A stretch of 33,834 nucleotides of DNA, taken from NCBI GenBank assembly GCA_022841795.1, contig JALHQU010000050.1, positions 1 to 33,834 of the forward strand, read 5' to 3'. The position numbers were made by a program, and so were the translations under genes. How positions within the stretch are numbered: the first letter of the stretch is position 1; the number at the start of each line of letters is the position of its first letter. This DNA comes from Fimbriiglobus sp. (GTDB lineage: Bacteria > Planctomycetota > Planctomycetia > Gemmatales > Gemmataceae). A model generated the notes under the pieces. It searched no databases. It had not been told where the DNA came from and was given only the letters and a program-made list of their open reading frames with translations. Below, in pieces: positions 24,099 through 32,153 of this stretch.

Positions 24099-25838
24099 TT
24101 ACTCGTCCCCGTACTTCATCTCAACCTGAATCCCAAGCAGTTTGCCCGATCCGCTCACCCCGGGCGTCAACTCCAGAATCCGAGTCTTCTTCCCGAACAA
24201 CCGCTCAAAGTCGGTCTCAGCTCCCGCCCGTGTGGACTCGATGTGGTCCTCGTTGATGGAGGCGATGTACTGCAATCCCTTTTCCTTACAAACCCTGTGT
24301 GCCAGTCGGAACAAAGTAAGCCGCTGGTGCCAGTCCATGTCGGCGAACAGGCGGCTGTCGTGGAACAGAAAATCGACCGCGTGCCGCTCGCGGAGCGTGA
24401 GCACCAGAAGGTCGAAGCAGAAGATCCGCACGTCGTTGATGCCGTCGGCCGCGTCGTGCTCGATGCGGGCGTCGATGTCGAAGCGAATCTGATTCTCGCC
24501 GTCGTTGTTCTGTACCACCAGCCCTGCGGGTTTGTCCCCGTAGAACTCTCGGGCGAACCCCCGGAAGGTGTCCATGAGTTTGTCGAGGTGTGGCTTCGCC
24601 GTCTTCAGGTACTCGGTCGTCTGAACTGTCGCCTGCCCCATCTGGGCGCGAATCCGCTGAGCCTCCGTGGTGTACTTGTTCAGCAGCGACAGATAGTCCT
24701 CGATCCGCTTGGCCTTGGCGATGAGTTCGGCCAGGAAGCGGTTGTTCTCGGTGTACTCGTCCAGGGCTTTGTGCGCCTTCAGGTACTGGAGCAGGCCGTC
24801 GAGTTCCGCCTGCCAACCGGCTCGTTGCTTCTGCCAGTCCTGCCGTGCGGCCAGCGCGTTCTTCCGCTCAAGCTCCAAACGTCGGAGGCGGTTCGCCCTG
24901 AGCCGCTCCTGAAACTGCTCGACCTCGACAAGGCGTTTCGTCACCGCATCGGGGAGAGCCACCTTCGCCTCGGCGTAGAGTTTCTTCACCCGCTCCGGGG
25001 TAACGTCGGGCCGCGTGTTCAATGCGAGGTTGATGTCGGCCAGTTTGGCGTCGAGGATCGCCTCCTCGTTGCGGGCGTCCAGGATCTTGGCGTGCAGTTC
25101 GTTCGCCTGGGCCTGCCGGTCGCCGTAATCCTTGGCAACGGTGAACTGGTCCAGGTTCGTGTGGAGTTGGGCGATGCGCTCCCGCAGCGCCGCCATTTCC
25201 ACCTCGGCCTTCTTCTCGCCGACGTAGAACTCGCGGAGTTCTTTGTCCTTCTTGTACCGCTGGGCCAGTTCCTTCTGCTCGTCTAACTTCTGCTTGGCGT
25301 CGTGCTTCTCGATCACCCGCTGGAAATCCAGTCCGAGGAGGAAGCTGGTGTAGAGCAGCCGGTAGTAATCCGTGGTTTTGGCTGAAGCCTGATCCGGTGC
25401 CAGGTAGGCACTCCGACCGGGCCGAAGGAAGTATTTGATGAGCGCGCGGAAGGATAGCCCCGGCGTGTCCGGCGGGATGGCGAAGACGCCGAGATCGGTC
25501 AACGCCGCCTGGTACGGCTTCAACTTGATCGGTTCGCCGTTGAAGTTGAGTTCGCTCTCACCAATCGTCCGGGTCACCCGGTGTGTCTCGTCGCCGTGCT
25601 CGAACGTGAGGGTGAAGTCCCAGCCTGCAAGGTGTTCCTCGAACTGCTCGTTCTTGTTCGCCCCGAGGCAGTAGTGGAGTAGGGCGACGACCAGCGACTT
25701 GCCAACGCCGTTGTATGTAGACTGAATGTCCTTCGCTTGCTTCTCAGTGTGTTTGCCGACGATGAGGGACAGCCCGGTCCGGTTGAACCGGACCGTCTTG
25801 AACAATGAGCGGGTGGAGGAGAGTTCGATCAGCCGCAT
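24099..25838 (-). CDS. DUF2326 SMC-like ATPase of an ABC-3C system
   Basis: Protein of 579 aa from the ATG at 25838 (MRLIELSSTRSLFK). This start overlaps the middle-component stop by 10 bp and follows a GGCGAG site; a start 19 codons upstream would read through the other gene. It is an SMC/RecN-like ATPase with Walker A NGVGKS at 43-48 and long central coiled coils (for example RLVEVEQFQERLRANRLRRL). The C-terminal half bears the ABC signature and Walker B region (DINDVRIFCFDLLVLTL, DFLFHDSRLFADMD). DUF2326 ATPases are the motor of ABC three-component conflict systems and are thought to sense or load invading DNA. Intact. Confidence 0.85.
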   Translation of the reverse strand: MRLIELSSTRSLFKTVRFNRTGLSLIVGKHTEKQAKDIQSTYNGVGKSLVVALLHYCLGANKNEQFEEHLAGWDFTLTFEHGDETHRVTRTIGESELNFNGEPIKLKPYQAALTDLGVFAIPPDTPGLSFRALIKYFLRPGRSAYLAPDQASAKTTDYYRLLYTSFLLGLDFQRVIEKHDAKQKLDEQKELAQRYKKDKELREFYVGEKKAEVEMAALRERIAQLHTNLDQFTVAKDYGDRQAQANELHAKILDARNEEAILDAKLADINLALNTRPDVTPERVKKLYAEAKVALPDAVTKRLVEVEQFQERLRANRLRRLELERKNALAARQDWQKQRAGWQAELDGLLQYLKAHKALDEYTENNRFLAELIAKAKRIEDYLSLLNKYTTEAQRIRAQMGQATVQTTEYLKTAKPHLDKLMDTFRGFAREFYGDKPAGLVVQNNDGENQIRFDIDARIEHDAADGINDVRIFCFDLLVLTLRERHAVDFLFHDSRLFADMDWHQRLTLFRLAHRVCKEKGLQYIASINEDHIESTRAGAETDFERLFGKKTRILELTPGVSGSGKLLGIQVEMKYGDE

Positions 25839-26074
25839 CGGAACAACTCGCCGCCGGGGGTCACGTCGACCGAGCCGATGGAAAAGAGGAAGCACAAAGC
25901 TAGGACGTAGTTTTCAGCCCCGTGTGCGGCCGGCCACGATCCTCCTACCTGCTGGTCCTGCACCCGCTTCCACAGGTGGTCGAAGGTGATCGGCTTGACG
26001 ATCAACGACAGCACCAGCCCCGCGAACCCGAGGACCGATTCGGACAGCCGCAGGTGTTTGTCAGGGAGAAGCAC
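25829..26074 (-). CDS. ABC-3C middle component
   Basis: Protein of 81 aa, MLLPDKHLRLSESVLGFAG at the start and YVLALCFLFSIGSVDVTPGG near the end. The LPDKHLRLSES opening and the ALCFLFSIG helix with a following strand match the small winged-helix-like middle components of ABC-3C systems. The gene overlaps the effector gene by 14 bp and the ATPase gene by 10 bp. It probably bridges effector and ATPase. Confidence 0.8.
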   Translation of the reverse strand: MLLPDKHLRLSESVLGFAGLVLSLIVKPITFDHLWKRVQDQQVGGSWPAAHGAENYVLALCFLFSIGSVDVTPGGELFRCG

Positions 26075-27044
26075 CGGGTTTGCCCTTCGACGCCGGTTTG
26101 GGGTCGAACACGTCGCACGCCTCGAAGAAGTATCCTATCACGGCATCCACCGCGTTCGCCGTGGCAGTAGTGGCGGATTTGGGGAAGAGGCTGTGGCGAA
26201 AGACGGCGAACAAGGCGTCCGCGGTCGCCGCACCGCTTGCCTGAAGTGTGGCGTAGACCGCCTTCCTCGCCGCTTCGTAGATGCCGACCACGTGATCGCG
26301 CAGTTCGGTCAGAGCGAACGATGTGTGTCGGTGGAAATAGTCTTCGACCCGACCGGCGAGCAGCGCCCCGTGTTGAATGCGGACGGCGTTCACACGTGAG
26401 AGGTGGTTCAACTTGATCTTGTCGTCCAATTCGGGCGGCAGGTCGAGCCGCGTTTCGGCATCGGCCACTTCGCACGCGACGATGTGGCGGATGACCTCGG
26501 CGAACACGCCGTAATCCAGATTGGGGATCCGATCCGGGTCGGGAACGGCTCCGCCGAGGATGGGCGTCCAGGCCGACTCGGGGAGGGCGAGAAAGACCTT
26601 TTCCAGGTCAGAACATCCGAAGGGCGCGAGGGCGATCCCCTTGTTCTTCGGCCGCAGGGTGTTCAGCGCGGCGGCGATGTCGTTCGGGATACCCTCGTAC
26701 TTGTCGTTGTAGACGAAGGTGAACGCGCTCACCGCTCGGCCGCCTTTGCCGCCCCACTGCTTCTTCAACTTGGCGAAGTCGGCGGTGAGTTTCTTCGCCG
26801 CCGCTCCAGCCTTCTCCTTCGGGTCGAGCGGAGCGTAGAGTTGGAAGTAGTGCTTGTCTGCCGGGAGGTACCCGTCGTTCCCACCGTCCCCCTTTCTGCC
26901 CTGCGGGGCGACGGCCTCGAACGCGGTATCGTGTTTCGCCTTCATCACGCCCCAGAACAGATCTTGGAACGCTTTCGCACTGGCCACGATGCACTGGCAC
27001 TTGAACATGCGCCAAGCCAGGAGGTGTTCTGCTTTGCTGGGCAT
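26061..27044 (-). CDS. ABC-3C effector with restriction-endonuclease-like domain
   Basis: Protein of 327 aa, first gene of its operon. The N-terminal 120 residues carry GRKGDGGNDGYL and HYFQLYAP. This D-G-x(9)-Q-x-Y pattern (Asp57, Gln68, Tyr70) is that of the restriction-endonuclease-fold effectors of ABC-3C systems, where the usual QxK lysine is often replaced. The second part, from about residue 165, is an all-helical domain (VFAEVIRHIVACEVADA, LRDHVVGIYEAARKAVYA) like the ABC-3C C-terminal domain that docks to the other subunits. It presumably cleaves nucleic acid once activated. The start is 82 bp from the IS5-family element. Confidence 0.78.
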   Translation of the reverse strand: MPSKAEHLLAWRMFKCQCIVASAKAFQDLFWGVMKAKHDTAFEAVAPQGRKGDGGNDGYLPADKHYFQLYAPLDPKEKAGAAAKKLTADFAKLKKQWGGKGGRAVSAFTFVYNDKYEGIPNDIAAALNTLRPKNKGIALAPFGCSDLEKVFLALPESAWTPILGGAVPDPDRIPNLDYGVFAEVIRHIVACEVADAETRLDLPPELDDKIKLNHLSRVNAVRIQHGALLAGRVEDYFHRHTSFALTELRDHVVGIYEAARKAVYATLQASGAATADALFAVFRHSLFPKSATTATANAVDAVIGYFFEACDVFDPKPASKGKPGASP

Positions 27045-27126
27045 GAGAGGTCGACTCGGAGGTCATGCGGGGAGCGGGTGTAGGGATTTCGCCATGGCGT
27101 CGATCCGAACTATCGCCGAGAGTAAT

Positions 27127-28093
27127 AGAGTCGCTGCACGATAGCGGGTTTGGCGCTACGATAGCGGGATGAGCCACACCGACCGCCTCCGCCGGTCGCC
27201 GGGCACGTTCCGGCAACTCACCGGCATCACCCCCGCCGTGTTCGACCAACTCCTGGCCGAACTGGAACCCCGGCATCGGGAGGCCGAGGGCAAACGCCAG
27301 ACCCGCCGCCCCCGCCAGCGGAAGCCCGGAGCCGGACCCAAGCACACCCTCGACCTGGCCGACCGCCTGCTCATGCTGCTGATGTACTACCGCACGTACA
27401 CCACCCACGCCACCCTCGGCTTCCTGTTCGGCCTGGACGACAGCAACGTGGGCCGGAACATGAACCCGCTCCAACCGCTCCTGGCCGGGATCTTCCGCAT
27501 CCCGGAGCGGCGGGTGGAGTTGGAACCGGACGAGGTCCGCGAACTTTTTTTCGACGCCACCGAGCGGCCCATTCCCCGCCCGACTCGGGGGCAGCGGACG
27601 TACTACTCGGGGAAGAAGAAGCGGCACACGGTGAAGCATCAGATCGTCGTGGTGCGGAAGCGGAAGACGCCCGGCCAGCCACAGCGGGTGCGGATCGCCG
27701 CCGTGTCCGGGGTGTTCCCCGGGAAGACGCATGACAAGAAGGTGTACGACCGGACGCGGGTGGTGGTCCCGCCGGGGGTGAGACGCACCGGGGACACGGC
27801 GTACCTGGGGACCGGGTTGGACACCCCCACCCGGCGACCGCGGAAGGGGGCGCTGACGGCCGAGCAGAAGGCGGGCAACCGGCGGGTGTCGAAGCGGCGG
27901 ATCGTGGTGGAACACGGGATCGGGAAGATGAAGGTGTGGCGGATCGCGGCCGACCGATACCGGAACCCGCGGCGGTGCCACGCGGTAATGATGAAGAACG
28001 TGGCCGGATTGCACAACCGGATGTTCGCCTGACCCGACCGCGGGCGACTGGGGAACCCCGCGCATCGCAATGCCGCTATCGCGCAGTGACTCT
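27127..28093 (+). mobile_element. IS5-family insertion sequence (ISL2-like)
   Basis: A 967-bp element with one transposase gene. Terminal inverted repeats at 27127-27147 and 28073-28093 begin AGAGTC and match at 19 of 21 positions. The 3-bp AAT is present just outside both ends (27124-27126, 28094-28096), a length that fits the ISL2 group. It inserted immediately upstream of the ABC-3C operon. Confidence 0.88.
27169..28032 (+). CDS. IS5-family transposase
   Basis: Protein of 287 aa. A helix-turn-helix (LADRLLMLLMYYRTYTTHAT) precedes a DDE core like the DDE_Tnp_4 clade: FFDATERPI (Asp129), GDTAYLG (Asp209) and VEHGIGKMK (Glu248). The gene is intact and fills most of the element. The left end also contains ACGATAGCGGG twice between the repeat and the start codon, perhaps a transposase-binding pair. 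Confidence 0.9.
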   Translation: MSHTDRLRRSPGTFRQLTGITPAVFDQLLAELEPRHREAEGKRQTRRPRQRKPGAGPKHTLDLADRLLMLLMYYRTYTTHATLGFLFGLDDSNVGRNMNPLQPLLAGIFRIPERRVELEPDEVRELFFDATERPIPRPTRGQRTYYSGKKKRHTVKHQIVVVRKRKTPGQPQRVRIAAVSGVFPGKTHDKKVYDRTRVVVPPGVRRTGDTAYLGTGLDTPTRRPRKGALTAEQKAGNRRVSKRRIVVEHGIGKMKVWRIAADRYRNPRRCHAVMMKNVAGLHNRMFA

Positions 28094-28196
28094 AATGCCT
28101 GTGTGGATTAAATCAAGACTTGAGTAAGTGAACCAGCACTGACGTTCAGGCCATTTCGGCGGACGCTGAGACGCGACGAACCGTATAGCGCGCAGG

Positions 28197-28710
28197 TCAT
28201 CGCTTCACCCGCCGCGCATCGCGGATGCGGATCTCCGTGCACGCCGGCACCCGCTCGCCGTTCACCACCAGGGGCTGGTGCGGGATCACTTCCAGGATGC
28301 CGGCCACCGACACCGCGACGCCCTCTCCCGCACGGGTGGGGCGAGCGGCACCACCAGGTCCACCCCCGGCCGGCGGAGCACCAGCTCGCCGTCGGCCGCC
28401 TCCGCCCCGACCAACCGGTACCGGATATCGGCGAGCGGCAGTCCGACATCGTCCATCAGGTAGCACGCCCCGAGTTCGGCGACGAGTTCCCCGAGGGCGT
28501 AGATGTTCTCCTTCTCCGGCCGATCCCAATTCAGGCTGGAAAAATGTTCGGTCCAGTGACAAAGCTCATGACACAGAGTCTCAAAGTAAGACCCGTCCGT
28601 GTCGGACCGTCGCCGCTCTGGCATCTGGATGAAGTCTTCCTTCGGCCGGTTGAACGCTCGGTCGCCGCCGTGCCGGATGTCGGCCCACGTCGCCGAGATG
28701 AACTGCGGGA
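28197..28710 (-). pseudogene. ArdC-like metallopeptidase remnant, frameshifted
   Basis: The minus strand reads ADIRHGGDRAFNRPKEDFIQ, then YFETLCHELCHWTEHF with the zinc-binding HELCH, and ENIYALGELVAELGACYL. These are the hallmarks of the C-terminal zincin domain of ArdC-type anti-restriction proteins from conjugative elements. The N-terminal single-strand-DNA-binding part is missing beyond about 28710. Near 28320-28330 a one-base indel moves the sequence to another frame, which continues VAVSVAGILEVIP to the stop at 28197. Clearly inactive. It is a trace of a conjugative or integrative element. Confidence 0.75.
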
Positions 28711-29079
28711 GAGGTTCCGAACGTCGAAGCCGTCAAGCCGAAGGACCAGCCCCCCGCGGACGAATCCGCTGGTCCGCCCATCTACCGGCTCTGTGCCAGC
28801 GGCAAACTGCCCCACTACAAGTTCGGAGACGGGCAAGGGGCGCTGCGGCTTCGCCGTGACGACCTGCTGGAGTTCATACGGGGCTGTCGGGGCGAGAAGC
28901 AGGACGCCGACGCCGGGACGGGCACGCCTAGGATACGAGGCGGGTACGTCTTCAGGCATTTGGACTTGAGGCCCAGGCACGCCTGCGGGGCGGTGACGAA
29001 GGCCGAAACGCCCTGCACGGTGCCCTGGTCGACTCCCAGTCTGGCACGGGAACGCATGGCGGGACAGGGTGTAAGCTAA
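28702..29079 (+). pseudogene. Helix-turn-helix (excisionase-like) gene without its start
   Basis: The frame opens after a TGA at 28699 and runs to TAA 29077-29079 without a usable start codon. IYRLCASGKLPHYKFGD and ALRLRRDDLLEFIRGCR match the helix-turn-helix domain of excisionase/MerR-type proteins. It meets the ArdC remnant head to head near 28700, so a recombination event probably removed the 5' end of both. The tail (HACGAVTKAETPCTVPW) is unassigned. Confidence 0.55.
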
Positions 29080-29111
29080 AAATGAGTCGGTGGGTGTCCG
29101 GAGGGGTGTAC

Positions 29112-29924
29112 ATGGATGAGGGAGAGAACCCGTTGGCCGAGTGCGAGTGGGACCCCCACCTGGTCGGCCTGCTGGTCGCCGGTCTGGTCAAGTCCCTCGT
29201 ACAGGCCCGGTGGAAGGGAGAACCCGGGTTCCTGCCGGACGCCGACCTGGCCCCCTGGTTCCGGGCCGGCCTTGCCGAGCTGCGGGACGACGCCCGGTCG
29301 GCCGGGGCGCACCTGCAGCAGGCGGTGCGGAACGTCCGCCGGCTCCAGGAGGTGGGGTTCCTACCGCGGGTGTTGCAGACCAGCTGCGGCCGAGTGGGCG
29401 GGCTGCCCTGTGCTGCCGAGCTGGTGTCGGCGGTGGAACAGCTGCTGGCCGGGAACCGGCACCTGGCCCTCCCCCCGATCCCGGCCGGTGGGGCAGGGGA
29501 GGAGAACCCGGTGGCCGTCCTCGCCCGGGTCGACGGGTCGCCGGCCCGTCACTCGGGGTGGGAGCGGGGGATCGACTGGGGCCAGCTGCCCCAGATCCGC
29601 CCGCTGGTCGACGAGTTCCTAAAGGTACCCGCCGTCCCCGCGGTGAAGCCGCGGTGGGATCCGGTCGGCAATCGGCTGTGGTACGGCACTCGACTGGCCC
29701 GGGTGGTGAGCCGGGGGGCCTCCAACATCCGCGAACTGCTGGGCGCGTTCGAGGCCGCCGGCTGGCCTATGGACCCGATCGGGTCACCGTTCGGCGGAGA
29801 TGCCGAGGCCCTGCACAACACACTGAAGCGGCTCCGCAAGAGTCTGGAGCTGATTACCTTCGGGTCCGAATCCGGTGTCCAGGTTAAGTGGTGGCCTGTT
29901 CCGAGGGTAGGTCCGCCGGCCTGA
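29112..29924 (+). CDS. Hypothetical protein, 270 aa
   Basis: The ATG at 29112 has a good GGAGGGG site six bases upstream; an ATG at 29082 has none. The N-terminal half is helical (LVGLLVAGLVKSLVQARW, LQQAVRNVRRLQEVGF). The C-terminal 95 residues (PRWDPVGNRLWYGTRLARVV, NIRELLGAFEAAGWPMDPIG, LHNTLKRLRKSL) recall a winged-helix-like segment that I associate with uncharacterised planctomycete proteins. Function unknown. It lies upstream of the DUF1580/reverse-transcriptase cluster on the same strand, 372 bp away, so membership is uncertain. Confidence 0.65.
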   Translation: MDEGENPLAECEWDPHLVGLLVAGLVKSLVQARWKGEPGFLPDADLAPWFRAGLAELRDDARSAGAHLQQAVRNVRRLQEVGFLPRVLQTSCGRVGGLPCAAELVSAVEQLLAGNRHLALPPIPAGGAGEENPVAVLARVDGSPARHSGWERGIDWGQLPQIRPLVDEFLKVPAVPAVKPRWDPVGNRLWYGTRLARVVSRGASNIRELLGAFEAAGWPMDPIGSPFGGDAEALHNTLKRLRKSLELITFGSESGVQVKWWPVPRVGPPA

Positions 29925-30296
29925 GCGAATGGCGTTCAGCAGCGAAAGCGGCAACCGGTCGCGGGCCATGCCGGACCGGACCGCCGTCGACACGCTTGAG
30001 GCGTGAGGTCACGTTCCGCGCCTGCGGGCGACCGGGTGGCCCGGGCGAGCGGCCCCCGGTCCGAGCTCGGTCGGCACGTGTCAGGTCGGTGTACATCAAC
30101 AGTTGGCTTCGCCCGGTCGATACTTGTGCGCTCCCCGTCACCGGACCGGGACCGCCCACGTCCGCAGTTCACCTCCGTCCTGATCGTTCGCCGCTGCGTG
30201 CGAGCGCACCGAGGCGCACCGAGCGGTGCCCCGTGCGTCCGCCGCCAGCGGCGGTATCGTCGCTCATATCGCCTCATCTCACCCGAGTCGACCGCC
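29925..30296 (+). ncRNA. Hairpin-rich gap, candidate structured RNA
   Basis: 372 bp without a convincing gene. It contains several stems: CACGC/GCGTG around a five-base loop near 29991-30005, GCACCG/CGGTGC (30206-30211 with 30224-30229) and CCGCCG/CGGCGG (30239-30254). It lies directly upstream of a cluster ending in a reverse transcriptase, the place where retron-like and other RT systems keep their template RNA. GC-rich DNA forms stems easily, so this is only a candidate. Confidence 0.25.
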
Positions 30297-30626
30297 ATGA
30301 CCGCCGCCGACCTGCTGGCCGAGGAGCTGATTTCCCTGGCCGCCGCCGCCCGCCTATTCCCCGGTGCCCGCGGGGCTGTCCGGGTGAACCCGGCCACAGT
30401 GCACCGCTGGTGTACCAAAGGCACCCGCACGCCGGACGGCAACGTGGTGAAGCTGGAGTTCGTGCGGGCGGGCTGCCGGGTGCTGACCAGCCGCCAGGCC
30501 GTAGCTCGGTACGTCGCCGCCTTATCAGTAGCACCGGAGTCAGCCGAGATCCCGACCCGGTCGCCGCTGGCTCGGAAGCGGGCGGCGGACGCCGCCGCAG
30601 CCGCCCTCAAGGCGATGGGCGCATAA
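30297..30626 (+). CDS. DUF1580-like small DNA-binding protein
   Basis: Protein of 109 aa from the ATG at 30297. LISLAAAARLFPGARGAVRV, ATVHRWCTKGTRTPDGN, LEFVRAGCRVLTSRQAVARY follow the DUF1580 pattern, a small planctomycete family that looks like a helix-turn-helix of the excisionase/HTH_17 type. The C-terminus is Ala/Arg-rich. No strong ribosome site precedes it. It is the first gene of the three-gene cluster with the helicase-like protein and reverse transcriptase and may regulate it. Confidence 0.7.
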   Translation: MTAADLLAEELISLAAAARLFPGARGAVRVNPATVHRWCTKGTRTPDGNVVKLEFVRAGCRVLTSRQAVARYVAALSVAPESAEIPTRSPLARKRAADAAAAALKAMGA

Positions 30627-30654
30627 GCCCGCGCGTTCCGCCATGGAGGTAGAC

Positions 30655-32064
30655 ATGCCCGATCCCGCAATTCCGCCCCACCTCCCGCTCCTGGACCGGG
30701 GTCCGCGTGACCGGCGGCGGGAGTTTCTGGACAGCTACCAGCTTTCGACGGCCACCGACTTCGTGCTGAGCACGCCGTATGAGCCCGGAGCCCACACCGT
30801 CCTCATCCCACGCCTGCCGGCGGCCGTCCGCCGCCACCTGAAGTCGGTCGAGTACGACCGGCGGCTGGGCGACGACCGGGTGACCGGCCGGACCCGCCCG
30901 CTGGTCGTCAGCCGGGACGGGCGGGACGTGGTGCCGCAGGGGCTGGTGCCCCTGCTCGCCCAGGCCGCCCGGGCCTGGCGGCCGGAGGAGTCAGCCGCTG
31001 CCATCGCCCCGCTCGCTTGCCCGCCGCAGCCGGACCTGCCCGACCCGCTGGTGGCCGAGTCCCTCCGTCGGCACCACCGGCTGGTGGTGCGGCACGCCCA
31101 CGCCGTCCACCCGGCCGTGCTGATCGCCGGGTTGGTCCAGGCCTATCCGGAACGCCGAATTGTCGTGATCGTATCCAACCGGCGGGACGGCGGGAACCTG
31201 GTGCGGCAGCTTCGCGGCCTGGGGGTCGACACCGGCAAGTTCTTCGGGGGGGACCGCGGCGGCCGCCCGCCGCGGGTGGCGGTGGGCACCTCGAGCGGGC
31301 TGGCGGCCGTCGCGGGGATGCTCACCAACTGCTCGATCGTGGTCGCCCTGGACGCGGTGAACTTCTGCGGGCCGGCCGGGGTGAGCATCCGGCATGAGCT
31401 GGCCTGGCTGAACGCCCACTGGCTGGGGCTGGTGCCGGTCGACCGCGACGCGTCGCAACTGGAACAAGACCGTCTTGTCTGCATGTTCGGACCATCCCGA
31501 CTCAGCATCCCGGTCCACGGCCACGTCCGCCGGCGGGTGCTGTTCGACGCCCAGCCGATCGTCCTGCCAGCAGGCCGCGGGTACGACCGGGTGGTGACGC
31601 GGCTGGCCGCCGCCCTGGACGCCGGGGCGGGCGATTCGGACCGATTCGGTGTGCTACGCCGGGCGACCCGGGCCGGTGTCGGCGGGCCGGTGGTGGTGCT
31701 CGCCCACGACCACGACCACCGCGAGCACCTCCGCCGGGCCCAGCGGGCGGCCGACCGGGATGTGGTGCGTGTGGTGACGCCGGACGAGTTGTCCCGGCTG
31801 AGCAGCGTCGGCGTACTGGTGCGGGCCGACCGGCGGACCCAGTGTCCGCCGCTGGCCGAACGGGTACTGGTCGAGCTCCAGACCGACCGGTCGCGGCTGG
31901 TGGTGGTGGACGCGGTCGGGGCGGCGGACGACCGGCTGATCCGCGCCCGCGGGCAGAACTACCGGGCGGCCGGGTGGGTGCCGCTGGCAGCTGAACTGGG
32001 CGGGTACGCGGACTGGGACGCCTGGGTGCATCGACGGCTCGGCAGTGGGCCAGGCGCGTGTTAG
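30655..32064 (+). CDS. Helicase-like protein lacking a Walker A motif
   Basis: Protein of 469 aa; the ATG at 30655 is preceded by GGAGG with five bases between. The sequence has the shape of a superfamily 2 helicase. VVIVSNRRDGGNLVRQL resembles motif Ia, RVAVGTSSGLA and IVVALDAVNF sit where motifs Ib and II belong, and VVVLAHDHDHREHLRRAQ with VLVRADRRTQCPPLAE resembles the second RecA-like lobe. No GxGKT appears before motif Ia (the region reads RLVVRHAHAVHPAVL), and motif II has lost DExx. It is therefore probably a non-hydrolysing relative that binds nucleic acid. I cannot place it in a family. It precedes the reverse transcriptase by 89 bp. Confidence 0.65.
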   Translation: MPDPAIPPHLPLLDRGPRDRRREFLDSYQLSTATDFVLSTPYEPGAHTVLIPRLPAAVRRHLKSVEYDRRLGDDRVTGRTRPLVVSRDGRDVVPQGLVPLLAQAARAWRPEESAAAIAPLACPPQPDLPDPLVAESLRRHHRLVVRHAHAVHPAVLIAGLVQAYPERRIVVIVSNRRDGGNLVRQLRGLGVDTGKFFGGDRGGRPPRVAVGTSSGLAAVAGMLTNCSIVVALDAVNFCGPAGVSIRHELAWLNAHWLGLVPVDRDASQLEQDRLVCMFGPSRLSIPVHGHVRRRVLFDAQPIVLPAGRGYDRVVTRLAAALDAGAGDSDRFGVLRRATRAGVGGPVVVLAHDHDHREHLRRAQRAADRDVVRVVTPDELSRLSSVGVLVRADRRTQCPPLAERVLVELQTDRSRLVVVDAVGAADDRLIRARGQNYRAAGWVPLAAELGGYADWDAWVHRRLGSGPGAC

Positions 32065-32109
32065 TTCTGGATGTTGATTTCTTGGACGCTGGTCAGAAAT
32101 TGCCGACAG

Positions 32110-32131
32110 ATTTTGGGGTCGACCCCAGAAT
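32110..32131 (+). other. Hairpin between the helicase-like gene and the reverse transcriptase
   Basis: Nine base pairs (one G-U) around a TCGA loop, including the perfect palindrome GGGGTCGACCCC, lie 23 bp before the reverse-transcriptase start. It could attenuate translation, mark an RNA processing site or be part of a template RNA. No T-run follows, so it is not an obvious terminator. Confidence 0.4.
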
Positions 32132-32153
32132 TTGAACGCCGGAGTGTCTGCCC

